Assembly: GCF_946221515.1 (NCBI RefSeq)
Contig: NZ_CAMJVK010000012.1
Coordinates: forward strand, 1-36,475
Direction: 5' to 3'
DNA from: an uncultured Fenollaria sp.
Lineage (GTDB): Bacteria > Bacillota > Clostridia > Tissierellales > Peptoniphilaceae
DNA: 36,475 nt
The notes under the pieces were generated by a model, which was not told the DNA's origin, made no database searches, and saw nothing but the letters and a program-made list of their open reading frames with translations. Numbering within the stretch: position 1 is the stretch's first letter; every line of letters starts with the position of its first letter. Shown piece after piece: positions 7,203 through 16,444 of this stretch. A program made the position numbers and the translations under genes.

Positions 7203-8430
7203 TTGCCTTCCTTCTTATCATATAATTGTATTCAACCTTCTTATCATATACTAGATAAGCTTCCTTCATAGGTGTATTTATATTATCTACCTCATTCATG
7301 TCCTCATTATAAATCTTGTTTATGGTGAATTTATCATAAAACTTTGGTCCAAATATCTCTACTTCGTCGCCAATAGAGAACTTATTTCTCTCTTGTACCT
7401 TCATCAGCTTTTTGTCCTCATCGTAGTCAAGAACTTTCGCAACGAAATCATATAGTCTGATATATGAAGAATTATCATAAGTTAATGAGGCTTCCTTAAC
7501 ATCGCCAAAGAAAAAGGCTGTAGTAAAGTCTCTATGACTAACTTTTTCTATCTCTTCTAGATAGATATTGTTGTCTCTATTATAATTATATCTCTCAATG
7601 TCTTCATAATAATCATCTATAGCTCTTCTATATTGGTTGATAACAGTCGCTACATAGTATTCGGACTTTACTCTACCTTCGATTTTAAATGAATCAACTC
7701 CTGCTTCAATAAGCTCAGGAATATGGTTAATCATGCAAAGGTCTTTTGAGTTCATGATGTATGAGCCATTTTCATCCTCTGTTATTTGGAAGTACTCTCC
7801 AGGTCTTTTCTCTTCCATAAGATAGTACTTGTATCTACATGGATGCGCGCAATCGCCCATATTAGCGCTTCTGCCTGTCATGTAGTTTGATAAAAGGCAT
7901 CTACCTGAGTAGCTCATGCACATTGCTCCATGAACAAAGGTCTCAATCATTATGCTGTCTTTCACTTCATCTCTTATATCTTTTATTTCATTTAAGCTTA
8001 ATTCTCTTGCCAAGATAACTCTATCTGCTCCAAGACTCTTCCAAAATTCTACTGTGGCAGTATTTGTGATATTTGCTTGAGTGCTTATATGAATCTCTTT
8101 ACTTGGCGCAAGTGTTTTTACCTTTTGAAATATACCAGGGTCTGAGACTATAAAGGCGTCTACACCTGCTTCATCTAAGCTTTGTATATACTCATCAACA
8201 CCTTCTAGATCCTTGTTATGTGAAATAACATTAAGTGTTAAGTAAACTTTTTTATCTAAATCATGAGCAAGCTTTGTTGCTTCCTTTATATCATCTAGGC
8301 TAAAATTTTTAGAAGCAGTTCTTAAACCTAGCTTGTCTCCAGCTAAGTAAACAGCATCAGCTCCATATTGTATCGCAGTTTTAAACTTTTCTAAGTCTCC
8401 TGCTGGTGCTAGTAATTCAACTTTTTTCAT
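7195..8430 (-). CDS. U32 family protease-like protein, TrhP-type tRNA hydroxylation factor
   Basis: A 411-residue U32 family protein. The family signature ETFVHGAMCMSYSGRCLLSN is complete, with further cysteines in GDCAHPCRY and DLC that fit an iron-sulfur site. The N-terminus KVELLAPAGDLEKFKTA and the C-terminal beta-barrel-like region (about 335-410) are standard. In Bacillus the neighbours mltG-trmR-trhP1-trhP2 (yrrL-yrrM-yrrN-yrrO) have the same order as here. U32 proteins of that locus work in prephenate-dependent 5-hydroxylation of wobble uridine in tRNA, and TrmR then methylates the product. Only one U32 gene is present. The ribosome binding site AAGGAG overlaps the trmR stop. Confidence 0.88.
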   Translation of the reverse strand: MKKVELLAPAGDLEKFKTAIQYGADAVYLAGDKLGLRTASKNFSLDDIKEATKLAHDLDKKVYLTLNVISHNKDLEGVDEYIQSLDEAGVDAFIVSDPGIFQKVKTLAPSKEIHISTQANITNTATVEFWKSLGADRVILARELSLNEIKDIRDEVKDSIMIETFVHGAMCMSYSGRCLLSNYMTGRSANMGDCAHPCRYKYYLMEEKRPGEYFQITEDENGSYIMNSKDLCMINHIPELIEAGVDSFKIEGRVKSEYYVATVINQYRRAIDDYYEDIERYNYNRDNNIYLEEIEKVSHRDFTTAFFFGDVKEASLTYDNSSYIRLYDFVAKVLDYDEDKKLMKVQERNKFSIGDEVEIFGPKFYDKFTINKIYNEDMNEVDNINTPMKEAYLVYDKKVEYNYMIRRKANE

Positions 8431-8431
8431 C

Positions 8432-9073
8432 TTACTCCTTCCTTAAAAGCAATAAGCCGTCGTGAACAGTGAGTAGATTCGCTGTAAATCTCTTATCGCT
8501 TTTAACATCTTCTATAAATTTTTTTAAATTCTTTATTATGGTTCTATATCTTTTATTGTCTTCTTCTTTAGCTACATAGCCTCTAAATAAGATATTATCA
8601 ATAACTATAATGGCGTTCTCACTTGTTAAATCGTATACTAAGTTTAAGTACTCTTCATACTGTGATTTGTTAGCATCAATGAAGCAAAAATCAAATTTCT
8701 TTTCTCTATCCATCTTTTTTAATACGCTTATAGCGTCGTCATTGACAGCTTTTATCTTATTATCTTTATCATATTTTTTAAGATTATTTTCTAGTATCTT
8801 AAATGTGTCTTCATCTTTTTCAATAGTAAATATATTAGCTCCAGATGCTTTTTGCATAAGCAAAGATGAATAGCCTATGGCCGAGCCTATCTCTAATATA
8901 TTCTTAGGCTTAATCGTTTTTAGTAAAAACTCTAAAAATCTAGCCACATCCTGTGAGACTATAGGAACTCTATTTTCTGCAGCATAGCACACTAAATCTT
9001 TAAACTTTTCTATCTCAGAAGAAAAATCTTCTACATAGCGAAAAACATCTTCATCAATAAACTGACTAATCAT
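8432..9073 (-). CDS. trmR: tRNA 5-hydroxyuridine methyltransferase (O-methyltransferase family 3)
   Basis: S-adenosylmethionine-dependent O-methyltransferase of the YrrM/TrmR group, which makes 5-methoxyuridine at the tRNA wobble position. SAM motif I is ILEIGSAIGYSS, motif II contains FTIEKDE, and the metal-site motifs DFCFIDANKSQYEEYL and VIDNILFRGYV follow. The start at 9073 (213 residues) overlaps the mltG stop by 8 nt and gives the usual N-terminus. The longer start at 9100 would reach 35 nt into mltG without a ribosome binding site. It lies directly before the U32 gene, its expected partner. Confidence 0.88.
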   Translation of the reverse strand: MISQFIDEDVFRYVEDFSSEIEKFKDLVCYAAENRVPIVSQDVARFLEFLLKTIKPKNILEIGSAIGYSSLLMQKASGANIFTIEKDEDTFKILENNLKKYDKDNKIKAVNDDAISVLKKMDREKKFDFCFIDANKSQYEEYLNLVYDLTSENAIIVIDNILFRGYVAKEEDNKRYRTIIKNLKKFIEDVKSDKRFTANLLTVHDGLLLLRKE

Positions 9074-10097
9074 TATTACTCTTGTAATCCTTTTTATCAT
9101 CTAAGAACTTATTATAATCAGAAGAAAAATTATGTGCGCCGTCTGAACCAGGTTTAACTACAAAGTATAAGTAGTCAACATCAGCTGGATGAAGGCTCGC
9201 AACGATTGACGCTTCGCCAGGATTGCATATAGGTGCAGGTGGCAAACCATCATGTGTGTATGTGTTATATGGCGAATCAACCTTTAAGTCTTCATTACTT
9301 AAATTAGGCTTTCTCTCGCCAAGTGCGTATTGAATTGTGGCGCATGATTGAAGCCTGATATTCTTATCGATTCTATTTAAGAAAACTTTTGCAATGATAG
9401 GTCTTTCTTCTTCAAGTTTAGCTTCTCTCTCAACTATAGAAGCTAAAGTGATGAGCTTATTTAAATCATCGACTTCCCCGCTAATCTTGCTATAAACATT
9501 GTTAAAAGCATTAAGCATCATAGTTATTATCTCTTCGCTGCTTGAACCCATTGCAATATCATAAGTTGCTGGAAACAAAAAGCCTTCTAATGTATCATTA
9601 TTAATACTTGACAAAAATTCATAGTTTTCTTTGTATTTATCTACATTTTTGCATTCATTTAAAAACTCTTCGCTAGATACTAAGCCCTTTTCCTCAAGTC
9701 TTTGCGCTATACGTGTAAGCTCAAAACCTTCTGGTATGGTAACTTTAACAGTTTCGCCCTTTGGAGCTTCTTCTGCTTCGCCAGCAATTACATTAGCAAT
9801 TTCTAGCAAAGTCATAGATTTTTTCACCTTAAATGTACCGCTCTTAATGTGCTTTTCAAGGTCATTTTCCTTTAGCACTTCTTTAAATGCAGTACCATTC
9901 CTAATGATTTTCATCTCATAAAGCTCTCTAGCTACATAAGACGCACCGCTACCTTCAGGTATTTCTATAGTATATTCAGTATCATCATTTGGGTCATAAG
10001 GCTTATACATCCATGATACACATGAATTAACCTTCCATATAATTGCAAGAACTATAAGTATTAGTATAGTTATTGTAATTATTCTTCTTTTTTTCAT
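9066..10097 (-). CDS. mltG: Endolytic murein transglycosylase MltG
   Basis: Membrane-anchored lytic transglycosylase that trims nascent peptidoglycan strands. It has 343 residues: a short cytoplasmic start, one membrane helix (about 6-24), a LysM-like segment and the YceG catalytic domain. The catalytic Glu is in ASIVEREA, and the motifs EGFLFPATYDI, LQSCATIQYAL and LPPAPICNPG are all present. The start overlaps the queT stop by 1 nt (TAATG), with AAGGTGATTTA in front. Confidence 0.96.
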   Translation of the reverse strand: MKKRRIITITILILIVLAIIWKVNSCVSWMYKPYDPNDDTEYTIEIPEGSGASYVARELYEMKIIRNGTAFKEVLKENDLEKHIKSGTFKVKKSMTLLEIANVIAGEAEEAPKGETVKVTIPEGFELTRIAQRLEEKGLVSSEEFLNECKNVDKYKENYEFLSSINNDTLEGFLFPATYDIAMGSSSEEIITMMLNAFNNVYSKISGEVDDLNKLITLASIVEREAKLEEERPIIAKVFLNRIDKNIRLQSCATIQYALGERKPNLSNEDLKVDSPYNTYTHDGLPPAPICNPGEASIVASLHPADVDYLYFVVKPGSDGAHNFSSDYNKFLDDKKDYKSNND

Positions 10098-10594
10098 TAA
10101 ATCACCTTTTTTAATCTTTTATCGTAAATATAATAAATTAATGATCCAAATACTACAACACTTATTGCTTCTCCACCCATGATTCCTAAAACTGTTGTAA
10201 AATATGGTATACCTGAGAAATATGACACCCATATTGATACTAAGAAACCATTTAAAACAATTGGTGGTAACATAGCTAAGTATTTAGATTTTGCTTTTCT
10301 TGTTAAATATGCTGCGAGTAATGTAACTAAACTTCCGCATATAATATCTATCATGCCATAGCCCGACATAAATGATAAAAAAATGTTTGAGACTAAACAT
10401 CCTACGAATAGTCCAGGTACTGCAGCTGCCTCCATTAGTGGAAGAACTGTAAGTCCTTCTGCTAGTCTTAATTGTATTGGTCCAAATGTCAATTGTTGGA
10501 ATGGTAATACTGTTTGTAATAGTATTAGTATTGTGTATAGTGTGGCTATTACTGCCGCTTTTGTAATTGTGTTTGTACTTGTTTTTGTTTTCAT
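10097..10594 (-). CDS. queT: QueT-type queuosine precursor transporter (ECF S component)
   Basis: A 165-residue membrane protein with about five helices, matching the QueT family (IQLRLAEGLTVLPLMEAAAVP as landmark). QueT proteins are predicted substrate-binding S components of energy-coupling factor transporters that import a queuosine precursor such as preQ1. This fits the tgt and queA genes 16 kb upstream and the lack of queC/D/E/F here. No ECF ATPases are nearby, so it would use shared modules. The start follows GGGAG and lies 30 nt after the 3' end of the RNase P RNA. Family call is firm; the exact substrate is inferred. Confidence 0.87.
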   Translation of the reverse strand: MKTKTSTNTITKAAVIATLYTILILLQTVLPFQQLTFGPIQLRLAEGLTVLPLMEAAAVPGLFVGCLVSNIFLSFMSGYGMIDIICGSLVTLLAAYLTRKAKSKYLAMLPPIVLNGFLVSIWVSYFSGIPYFTTVLGIMGGEAISVVVFGSLIYYIYDKRLKKVI

Positions 10595-10624
10595 TTTATT
10601 GCTCCCTTGTTGAAAATTTATGTA

Positions 10625-10955
10625 AATGAGTAAACCTATAAGCCGTGTTCTGTATTAGATGGTTATCTATCTAGTTTTAGTGTTACCACTAAAATCAAGC
10701 AACTTACCTTACAGGAGGTTACGAGCAGCAACCTTTGATCCTTGTTTGTTTTGCTCCGAATGGGGTTTACATGTCACCTTTAGTCGCCTAAAAGTAGGTA
10801 GTCTCTTACACTGCCTTTCCACCCTTACCAATATGGCGGTTTATTTCTGTTGCACTATCCTTGAAGTCACCTTCACTGGACGTTATCCAGCATTCTGCTC
10901 TACGGAGCACGGACTTTCCTCATGCCTAAGCACGCAACCATCTGGTTTACTCATT
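10625..10955 (-). ncRNA. rnpB: RNase P RNA
   Basis: Catalytic RNA of RNase P, which matures tRNA 5' ends. On the minus strand the 5' part contains GAGGAAAGTCCGTGCTCCG and the 3' part ACAGAACACGGCTTATAGG, the universally conserved P4 region sequences. The ends pair as P1 (AATGAGTAAACC at 10955-10944 with GGTTTACTCATT at 10636-10625), giving 331 nt. The internal GTAAGAGACTACC segment resembles the type A architecture. It sits between the Nif3 gene and queT on the same strand. Ends are set by the P1 helix and may be off by a few bases. Confidence 0.95.
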
Positions 10956-10964
10956 ACAAATTTA

Positions 10965-10992
10965 ATTATACTACAAAATCTATAAAATTTCT
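10965..10992 (-). promoter_or_regulatory. Promoter of rnpB
   Basis: A perfect -10 TATAAT (10970-10965) lies 9 nt before the P1 start of rnpB, in the context TTTTGTAGTATAAT that is repeated exactly in front of ruvC. The -35 (about 10988-10993, TAGAAA) is weak and overlaps the end of the Nif3 gene. Confidence 0.6.
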
Positions 10993-11758
10993 ATAATATT
11001 TCAATATTATCAGTAAAAGACGAGAAATTTTTTATGATTTCCGCATCTTCAAAATCTTCTTTGATAAGCTCTTCCATGATATTAACAAAAGCACTTTCAC
11101 TGCTGTTATGGTCTTGCATAATTAAGTTAATCTTTGCGTTTCTTAGTGCTTGTACATCGTGATATCCTAGGTCTGATGTTATAAGAGTATCTGGTCTTTC
11201 CTCAAGAACATTGTCTAAAAAGTCCTTTCCACTACCATTTAATATCATTACTCTTGTATTCTTATCGTTGTTTTTATATACTTGAATGTACTTTGCCATG
11301 TTTATGGCTTTGATTCTATTAGCTAAACTCATTAGATCCATATCATTAAGCTCGCCCGCTATGCCATAACCCAAGTCATCATCTACTTTGATGGCAAAGT
11401 CTGTATTCACCAAGTCTAATTTATTTTCATAAAATTTATAAAAGCCTGCTCTTTGTATATCAAATGAAGTGTGTGCGCTGTAGTAGACTATGTCATGCTT
11501 AATCATCTCTTTAATAAGCTTCGAGCTAGCACTCATATCAATCTCTTTTATGCCTTTAAAAATTAAAGGATGATGCGTTATGACCATATCCACATCATCC
11601 AGTTCATTAATATTATCATATAAGAGATCAACGCTTAAATAAATTTTATTAATATCTTCTTTATCTGCATCTATTATGAGTCCCGAATTGTCCCAAGGCT
11701 CTGCGTGTTCCTTTGGGAAGATGCTTTCAATTGCACTAATAATTTTATCTTTTTTCAT
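10991..11758 (-). CDS. Nif3-like dinuclear metal centre protein
   Basis: A 255-residue NIF3/YqfO family protein, the short form without the inserted PII-like domain. Metal ligands are visible in ITHHPLIF, SAHTSFD and near the C-terminus DHNSSE (usually GHxxSE in the family, here Asp-His). The N-terminal landmark AEPWDNSGL is typical. The cellular role of the family is poorly defined. As in many Firmicutes it follows trmK and overlaps it by 14 nt, with a GGAG site before the start. Confidence 0.9.
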   Translation of the reverse strand: MKKDKIISAIESIFPKEHAEPWDNSGLIIDADKEDINKIYLSVDLLYDNINELDDVDMVITHHPLIFKGIKEIDMSASSKLIKEMIKHDIVYYSAHTSFDIQRAGFYKFYENKLDLVNTDFAIKVDDDLGYGIAGELNDMDLMSLANRIKAINMAKYIQVYKNNDKNTRVMILNGSGKDFLDNVLEERPDTLITSDLGYHDVQALRNAKINLIMQDHNSSESAFVNIMEELIKEDFEDAEIIKNFSSFTDNIEIL

Positions 11759-12428
11759 TGATCTTCTCCATGTATTGTAAAATTTTATTTAATTCTTCTT
11801 CTAGTTCATTATACTTCATCAGATTTTTTTCTTTATTAATCTTTTGAAGTATAGTCTTTATGTTTTTTATTTCATTATCATAATAAGTATTTAAGTAAGA
11901 AATATCATTTCTATCAAAGTTTACAGGAAATTTATAATCGGTGACATTAGTCTTTTTATTTCTTATCTCAAATAGTCTGTAGTACTTCTCCTTTTCTATA
12001 AATAGGCGCTCTTTTTCTATAAAGAAATCATTGTCCATAAAGTACTTTCTTATGTTTGAGCCTTCGCCCATAGCTTGCAGGATGATATGCTTAAAGCTTC
12101 TTACTTTATCAATGCTCTCATTTAGTATGCTTATTATAGTTTCTTCGCCCATGCCAGCAATTAAAAGTGTGTCATAAGCGCTTGTGTCAATGCCCAAAAG
12201 TCCATCGCTCACAATGAATTTAACTTTGTCCTTGTACTTTTCTCCTGAAAGAAGCAGCTTTGCCTTTTCAAGTGATTTTTCACTGATATCGCTCTCTATG
12301 ACTTTGACTATGGTATTTGAGTCTAAAAGCATCTTAGCGATGTAGCCGTGATCACAGCCAACATCGACTAAGGATGATCCTTCTTTAACTGATTTTGCTA
12401 TCTCAGTAAGTCTAAAAGAATAATTCAT
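11745..12428 (-). CDS. trmK: tRNA (adenine(22)-N1)-methyltransferase
   Basis: Rossmann-fold SAM methyltransferase that methylates A22 in the D-arm of tRNA. It has 227 residues: motif I SLVDVGCDHGYIAKML (about 19-34), an acidic residue in VIESDISEKS, and TLLIAGMGEETI. The C-terminal coiled-coil (about 180-225, Lys/Glu-rich) is the family's usual tail. It follows rpoD with a 1-nt overlap (TAATG), the standard Firmicute order rpoD-trmK-Nif3. Confidence 0.93.
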   Translation of the reverse strand: MNYSFRLTEIAKSVKEGSSLVDVGCDHGYIAKMLLDSNTIVKVIESDISEKSLEKAKLLLSGEKYKDKVKFIVSDGLLGIDTSAYDTLLIAGMGEETIISILNESIDKVRSFKHIILQAMGEGSNIRKYFMDNDFFIEKERLFIEKEKYYRLFEIRNKKTNVTDYKFPVNFDRNDISYLNTYYDNEIKNIKTILQKINKEKNLMKYNELEEELNKILQYMEKINEKR

Positions 12429-13681
12429 TATAGTTCTAAGAAGTCTCTAAGCTTTTTAGATCTGCTTGGATGTTTAAGCTTTCTTAGTGCCTTTGCCTCA
12501 ATTTGTCTTATTCTTTCTCTTGTAACGTCAAAGGCTTGGCCAACTTCTTCAAGTGTTCTTGTCCTGCCATCGTCAAGGCCAAATCTTAAGGCTAGAACTT
12601 TTCTTTCTCTATCTGTAAGTGTATCTAAAACTGAAATCAATTGCTCTCTAAGCATAGTATTTGTAGCTGCATCAGATGGTGAAAGTATTTCTTCATCTGG
12701 AATGAAGTCACCTAAGTGTGAATCTTCTTCTTCGCCTATAGGTGTTTCAAGTGAGACTGGCTCTTGAGCTATCTTTTGGACTTCTCTTACCTTTTCAACA
12801 TCCATGTTCATAAGCTCTGCAACTTCTTCTGGAAGTGGGTCTCTACCTAGTTCTTGGACTAGTTGTCTTTGTGCTCTAACAAGTTTATTTATAGTTTCTA
12901 CCATGTGAACTGGTATTCTAATTGTTCTTGCTTGGTCTGCAATTGCTCTAGTTATGGCTTGTCTAATCCACCATGTAGCGTAAGTACTAAACTTAAATCC
13001 TTTTTTATGCTCGAATTTATCAACAGCCTTTATTAGGCCCATGTTGCCCTCTTGGATTAAATCCAAAAATTGCATACCTCTACCTACATATCTTTTGGCA
13101 ATACTTACTACTAGTCTAAGGTTTGCTTCAGCTAGTTGATCCTTAGCTTGCTGATCTCCTGCTTCAATCCTCTTAGCTAGTTCTACCTCTTCTTCATAAG
13201 TTAATAGTGGTATACGTCCTATCTCTTTAAGATACATTCTAACAGGGTCATCAGTTATAACAACCTTGTTCTTTCCTTTTTCTCTAATAGCTTCGAGCTT
13301 ATCTTCTTTGCTTAATTCTTCCTCAAAAGATCTTAATTCATCTAAATCAATATCTTCGTCTTCATCATCAGAAACAATATCAAGATCCTTTTCTAAATCT
13401 ATCTCATCGTCATCTGAGTTTTTTGAGTCAACAATAGTAATTTGCACAGCATCTAAGGCATCGTAGAAAGATAGAATCTCATCTTCACTAAGATCATATT
13501 TATCCAAGCCATCTTCAATATCTTTATAATCAATATAGCCCTTTTGTCTGTTAGCATCGATTAGATTATACATAGCTTGTCTTTTTTCTTCACTGACTTC
13601 TTCTTCTATTATCTTTATTGCCTCTTCATTTAAATTATCTTCTTGAATATTATTCGTCTTAGTATTCTTTTCTTTCTTCAT
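12428..13681 (-). CDS. rpoD: Primary sigma factor (sigma-70/SigA)
   Basis: Housekeeping sigma factor of 417 residues from the ATG at 13681 (AAGGGAAG seven bases upstream); an upstream ATG at 13702 has no site. Region 1.1 (about 15-85) is followed by a very acidic linker (about 90-125, several Asp/Glu runs). Region 1.2 is DPVRMYLKEIG, region 2 runs from NLRLVVSIAKRY to FSTYATWWIRQAI (-10 recognition), region 3 contains IRIPVHMVE, and region 4 ends with the helix-turn-helix VTRERIRQIEAKALRKL. It lies downstream of dnaG in the classic macromolecular synthesis order. Confidence 0.97.
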   Translation of the reverse strand: MKKEKNTKTNNIQEDNLNEEAIKIIEEEVSEEKRQAMYNLIDANRQKGYIDYKDIEDGLDKYDLSEDEILSFYDALDAVQITIVDSKNSDDDEIDLEKDLDIVSDDEDEDIDLDELRSFEEELSKEDKLEAIREKGKNKVVITDDPVRMYLKEIGRIPLLTYEEEVELAKRIEAGDQQAKDQLAEANLRLVVSIAKRYVGRGMQFLDLIQEGNMGLIKAVDKFEHKKGFKFSTYATWWIRQAITRAIADQARTIRIPVHMVETINKLVRAQRQLVQELGRDPLPEEVAELMNMDVEKVREVQKIAQEPVSLETPIGEEEDSHLGDFIPDEEILSPSDAATNTMLREQLISVLDTLTDRERKVLALRFGLDDGRTRTLEEVGQAFDVTRERIRQIEAKALRKLKHPSRSKKLRDFLEL

Positions 13682-13698
13682 AAGAACACTTCCCTTCA

Positions 13699-15425
13699 TC
13701 ATTCATTATCTTTTTGCTTTTTAATTAATTTTAAAAGCTCCATCGCATCACTTTTGCCATCATTAATCTGGCTCAATAAATCGCTTACGTAATCCTTTGA
13801 TTTTAGCTTCTCTCTTTTTTCTAATAATTCTTCGAGATTCATGTAAGTAGATTCTTCCGATTTCTTTCTAATACTATCAATCTCTAAAAGCGCATTTTCT
13901 TTATCAGCTAAATCAAAGTCATCAAGCTCTATCTCGCCATTGCCCTCGTATTTGGACTTAAGTAGTGGCATATTAACTTTAAACACTTTACTGTAATTAT
14001 CTATAGAAATTTCCTTATTAATATATTTAAAATATTTAATATCTGCTAGAGCATATATTAAAAGATTCTCATCGATAATTTCTATATCTAACTTTTTAAT
14101 TCTTGGTACCTCTGGTACAGTGTATTTTTCTTTATAATTGTTAACGTACTTTGTTTTTGAAACCTGATTTGTTAATAGTCTTTTGTCTATAGAGTAGACC
14201 CTTGAAATGTAGTCTATGTAAATCTCTCTTTCAATCTTATCGTTTATCTTTGATAATAAATCTGATAGTTCATTGATAAGCTGAAGAAGGCTTTCAGGAT
14301 CGTTAACGTCATAAAGTTCCATAAGCTCTGAAACTTCGTACTCTACAGAATTTTTTGCTTCGTTTATCTTTGCCGTAAAACCAGCAAGACCATACTTCTT
14401 AATATAATCATCTGGATCAAGGCCCTCTGGTAGTTCAACTACATTTGCCTTAGCATCTATTGATCTAAGTATCTCAATCGCCTTGTGTGTTGCATTTTTA
14501 CCTGCCTTATCACCATCGTAGCAGATATAAATCTTCTTTGCGTTTCTTTTAAGTAGATTAGCTTGGTTTATGGTAAAGGCAGTTCCAAGATTGGCAACAG
14601 CGTAATTAACACCTGCTTGATAAAGACTCATTACATCAATGTTTCCTTCAACCAATAGTATTTTATCTCTATCAGCTTCTTTTTTATATATATTGTAGCC
14701 AAATAATAATTCTCTCTTCTTAAAAACGACATTTTCACTAGTGTTTAAGTACTTAGGCATACTATTATCCAAACTTCTTGCGCTAAAACCAAGGACGTGA
14801 TTATGTGAGTCAACTATAGGAAAAACTAATCTGTTTCTAAAAGTGTCGTATGAACTATCTTTGCCTTCTTTTCTCTTCGCAAGTCCTGCTCTAATTATGA
14901 AGTTTTCGTCATAACCTTTGCTAAGTAAATAGTCTTTAAGCGCTGTCCACTCGTTTGGCGCGTAGCCTAATTGATATTTTAATACAGTGTCTTTATTTAA
15001 CTTCCTCTTCATCAAATAATCAATAGCAATTTTTGACTTTAGTATTTGATTTTGGAAGAAGTCAAGTGCTGTTTTATTGATATCATAAAATTTCTCTATG
15101 AGATCATTTTCAGTTTTTTTTTAGCTGTTGCTTCTTGAAGCGTTATATTTGCTCTATCTGCAAGGTACTCAACTGCTTCTTGGAAAGAGTAGTTTTTATA
15201 CTTTTCTATAAAAGTAATAACGTCACCTGCTTCGCCGCAGCCAAAGCACTTGTAGTAACCGTCCTTGCTATTAACGTGGAAGGAAGGAGTCTTTTCCTTG
15301 TGAAATGGGCACAGACCAGTATAAGATGTGCCTTTTTTCTCAAGTTTAATATTTTCTCCAATCACATCTTCAATATTATTAAATTCTTTAATTTTATCAA
15401 TGACTGCAGCATTAATTACTTTCAT
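13699..15425 (-). CDS. dnaG: DNA primase DnaG, interrupted by a one-base frame change
   Basis: Primase that makes RNA primers for replication. The first frame (15425-15096, 109 residues) holds the CHC2 zinc finger (Cys39, His42, Cys60, Cys63). It runs into a stop just after nine A at 15114-15122. Reading with one extra base there continues without a stop to 13699 and restores the missing stretch (TENDLIEKFYDINKTALDFF onward), giving a complete 575-residue primase. The Toprim motifs LLVEGNIDV and YICYDGDKAG are intact, and the region after 15015 is full length. The start overlaps dgt by 4 nt. Because primase is essential, either the base count is wrong, the lesion is recent, or slippage makes the full protein. 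Confidence 0.93.
15114..15122 (-). other. A9 run at the dnaG frame change
   Basis: Nine consecutive A on the coding strand, read GCT-AAA-AAA-AAA-CTG. A tenth A gives AAA-AAA-AAA-ACT-GAA and the long downstream frame; an eighth-only run gives an immediate TGA. Runs of nine or more A are known transcriptional slippage sites, and the same bases also permit -1 ribosomal slippage. Confidence 0.85.
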
Positions 15426-16444
15426 AGTATAACCTCATTTTTCCACGTTTGTGGTACATATATCTTGTTAAATTCGTTTATTGCATATATATCAGACATA
15501 CCCGCGATGTAGTCACATATTTGTTGATTAAGACTTGCATCTATCTCTTTAATATTATCAGGTAATTTTTCAGGATGCTCTACATAATAATCATATAGCA
15601 TCGATATTATGTTTTTCGCCTTATCATGTTCTTTGGTTGTTATAGGATTAAAGTAAACTTCCTTAAACATGAAAGCTCTTAAAGCCTCCATTGCTTCGCC
15701 AATCTCCTTCGACATAGCTATGTGATTTTGTCCGTAGCTTTCATTTAATATGTCTGTGATTAAGGTATTTATTCTCTTTGAGTGAGAATCTCCTAATATT
15801 TCTATCAAATCTTTTGGTATATCCTTTTCTGACAATATACCCGCTCTGATGGCATCATCTATATCGTGATTGATATAAGCAATTCTGTCTGCGAACTTTA
15901 CTAACTTTCCTTCAAGAGTAAAGGCTTCATTTTGTCCGCTATGATTAAGTATACCATCTCTAACCTCTTCACAAAGATTTAGACCGAAGCGACCATTTCT
16001 CTTTTCAAGTACATCAACAACTCTTAAACTTTGTTTATAGTGCTTGAATCCGCCAAAGTCCTTACACTTTTCATTTAACGCGCTCTCTCCAGCGTGACCA
16101 AATGGTGTGTGTCCTAAGTCGTGACCTAAGGATATAGCTTCAACCAAATCTTCATTTAGCCTTAGAGCTCTCGCTATGGTTCTAGCTATCTGGCTTACTT
16201 CTAGTGTATGAGTAAGTCTAGTTCTGAAGTGGTCACCTTGTGGTGCTAAGAAAACTTGTGTCTTATGTTTAAGCCTTCTAAACGCTTTTGAGTGAAGTAT
16301 TCTGTCTCTATCTCTTTGAAAATCAGTTCTTATAGTACACTTTTCTTCTTCAATCTTTCTTCCCTTTGTATCTGAGCATCTGCAAGCGTATTCTGACAGG
16401 TAGGAATTTTGAAATGCTTCATAATTTTCTCTAAAATTAGTCAT
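15422..16444 (-). CDS. dgt: Deoxyguanosine triphosphohydrolase-like HD protein
   Basis: HD-superfamily dNTP triphosphohydrolase that lowers dNTP pools by releasing tripolyphosphate. The 340 residues include FRRLKHKTQVF, the metal His in RLTHTLEV, the HD pair in GHDLGHTPFGHAGE, and the distal Asp in KFADRIAYINHDIDDA. Length and motifs match the short dGTPase-like branch. It precedes dnaG with a 4-nt overlap, the usual arrangement in clostridia, and overlaps ppsR by 8 nt. Confidence 0.92.
   Translation of the reverse strand: MTNFRENYEAFQNSYLSEYACRCSDTKGRKIEEEKCTIRTDFQRDRDRILHSKAFRRLKHKTQVFLAPQGDHFRTRLTHTLEVSQIARTIARALRLNEDLVEAISLGHDLGHTPFGHAGESALNEKCKDFGGFKHYKQSLRVVDVLEKRNGRFGLNLCEEVRDGILNHSGQNEAFTLEGKLVKFADRIAYINHDIDDAIRAGILSEKDIPKDLIEILGDSHSKRINTLITDILNESYGQNHIAMSKEIGEAMEALRAFMFKEVYFNPITTKEHDKAKNIISMLYDYYVEHPEKLPDNIKEIDASLNQQICDYIAGMSDIYAINEFNKIYVPQTWKNEVIL

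Noticed and set aside
10595..10624. Possible preQ1 riboswitch before queT
   Set aside because: Only 30 nt lie between rnpB and queT, holding just the ribosome binding site; no room for the aptamer.
10659..10985. Plus-strand open frame of 108 codons
   Set aside because: It lies antisense to the RNase P RNA gene; the sequence is explained by RNA structure and there is no ribosome binding site.
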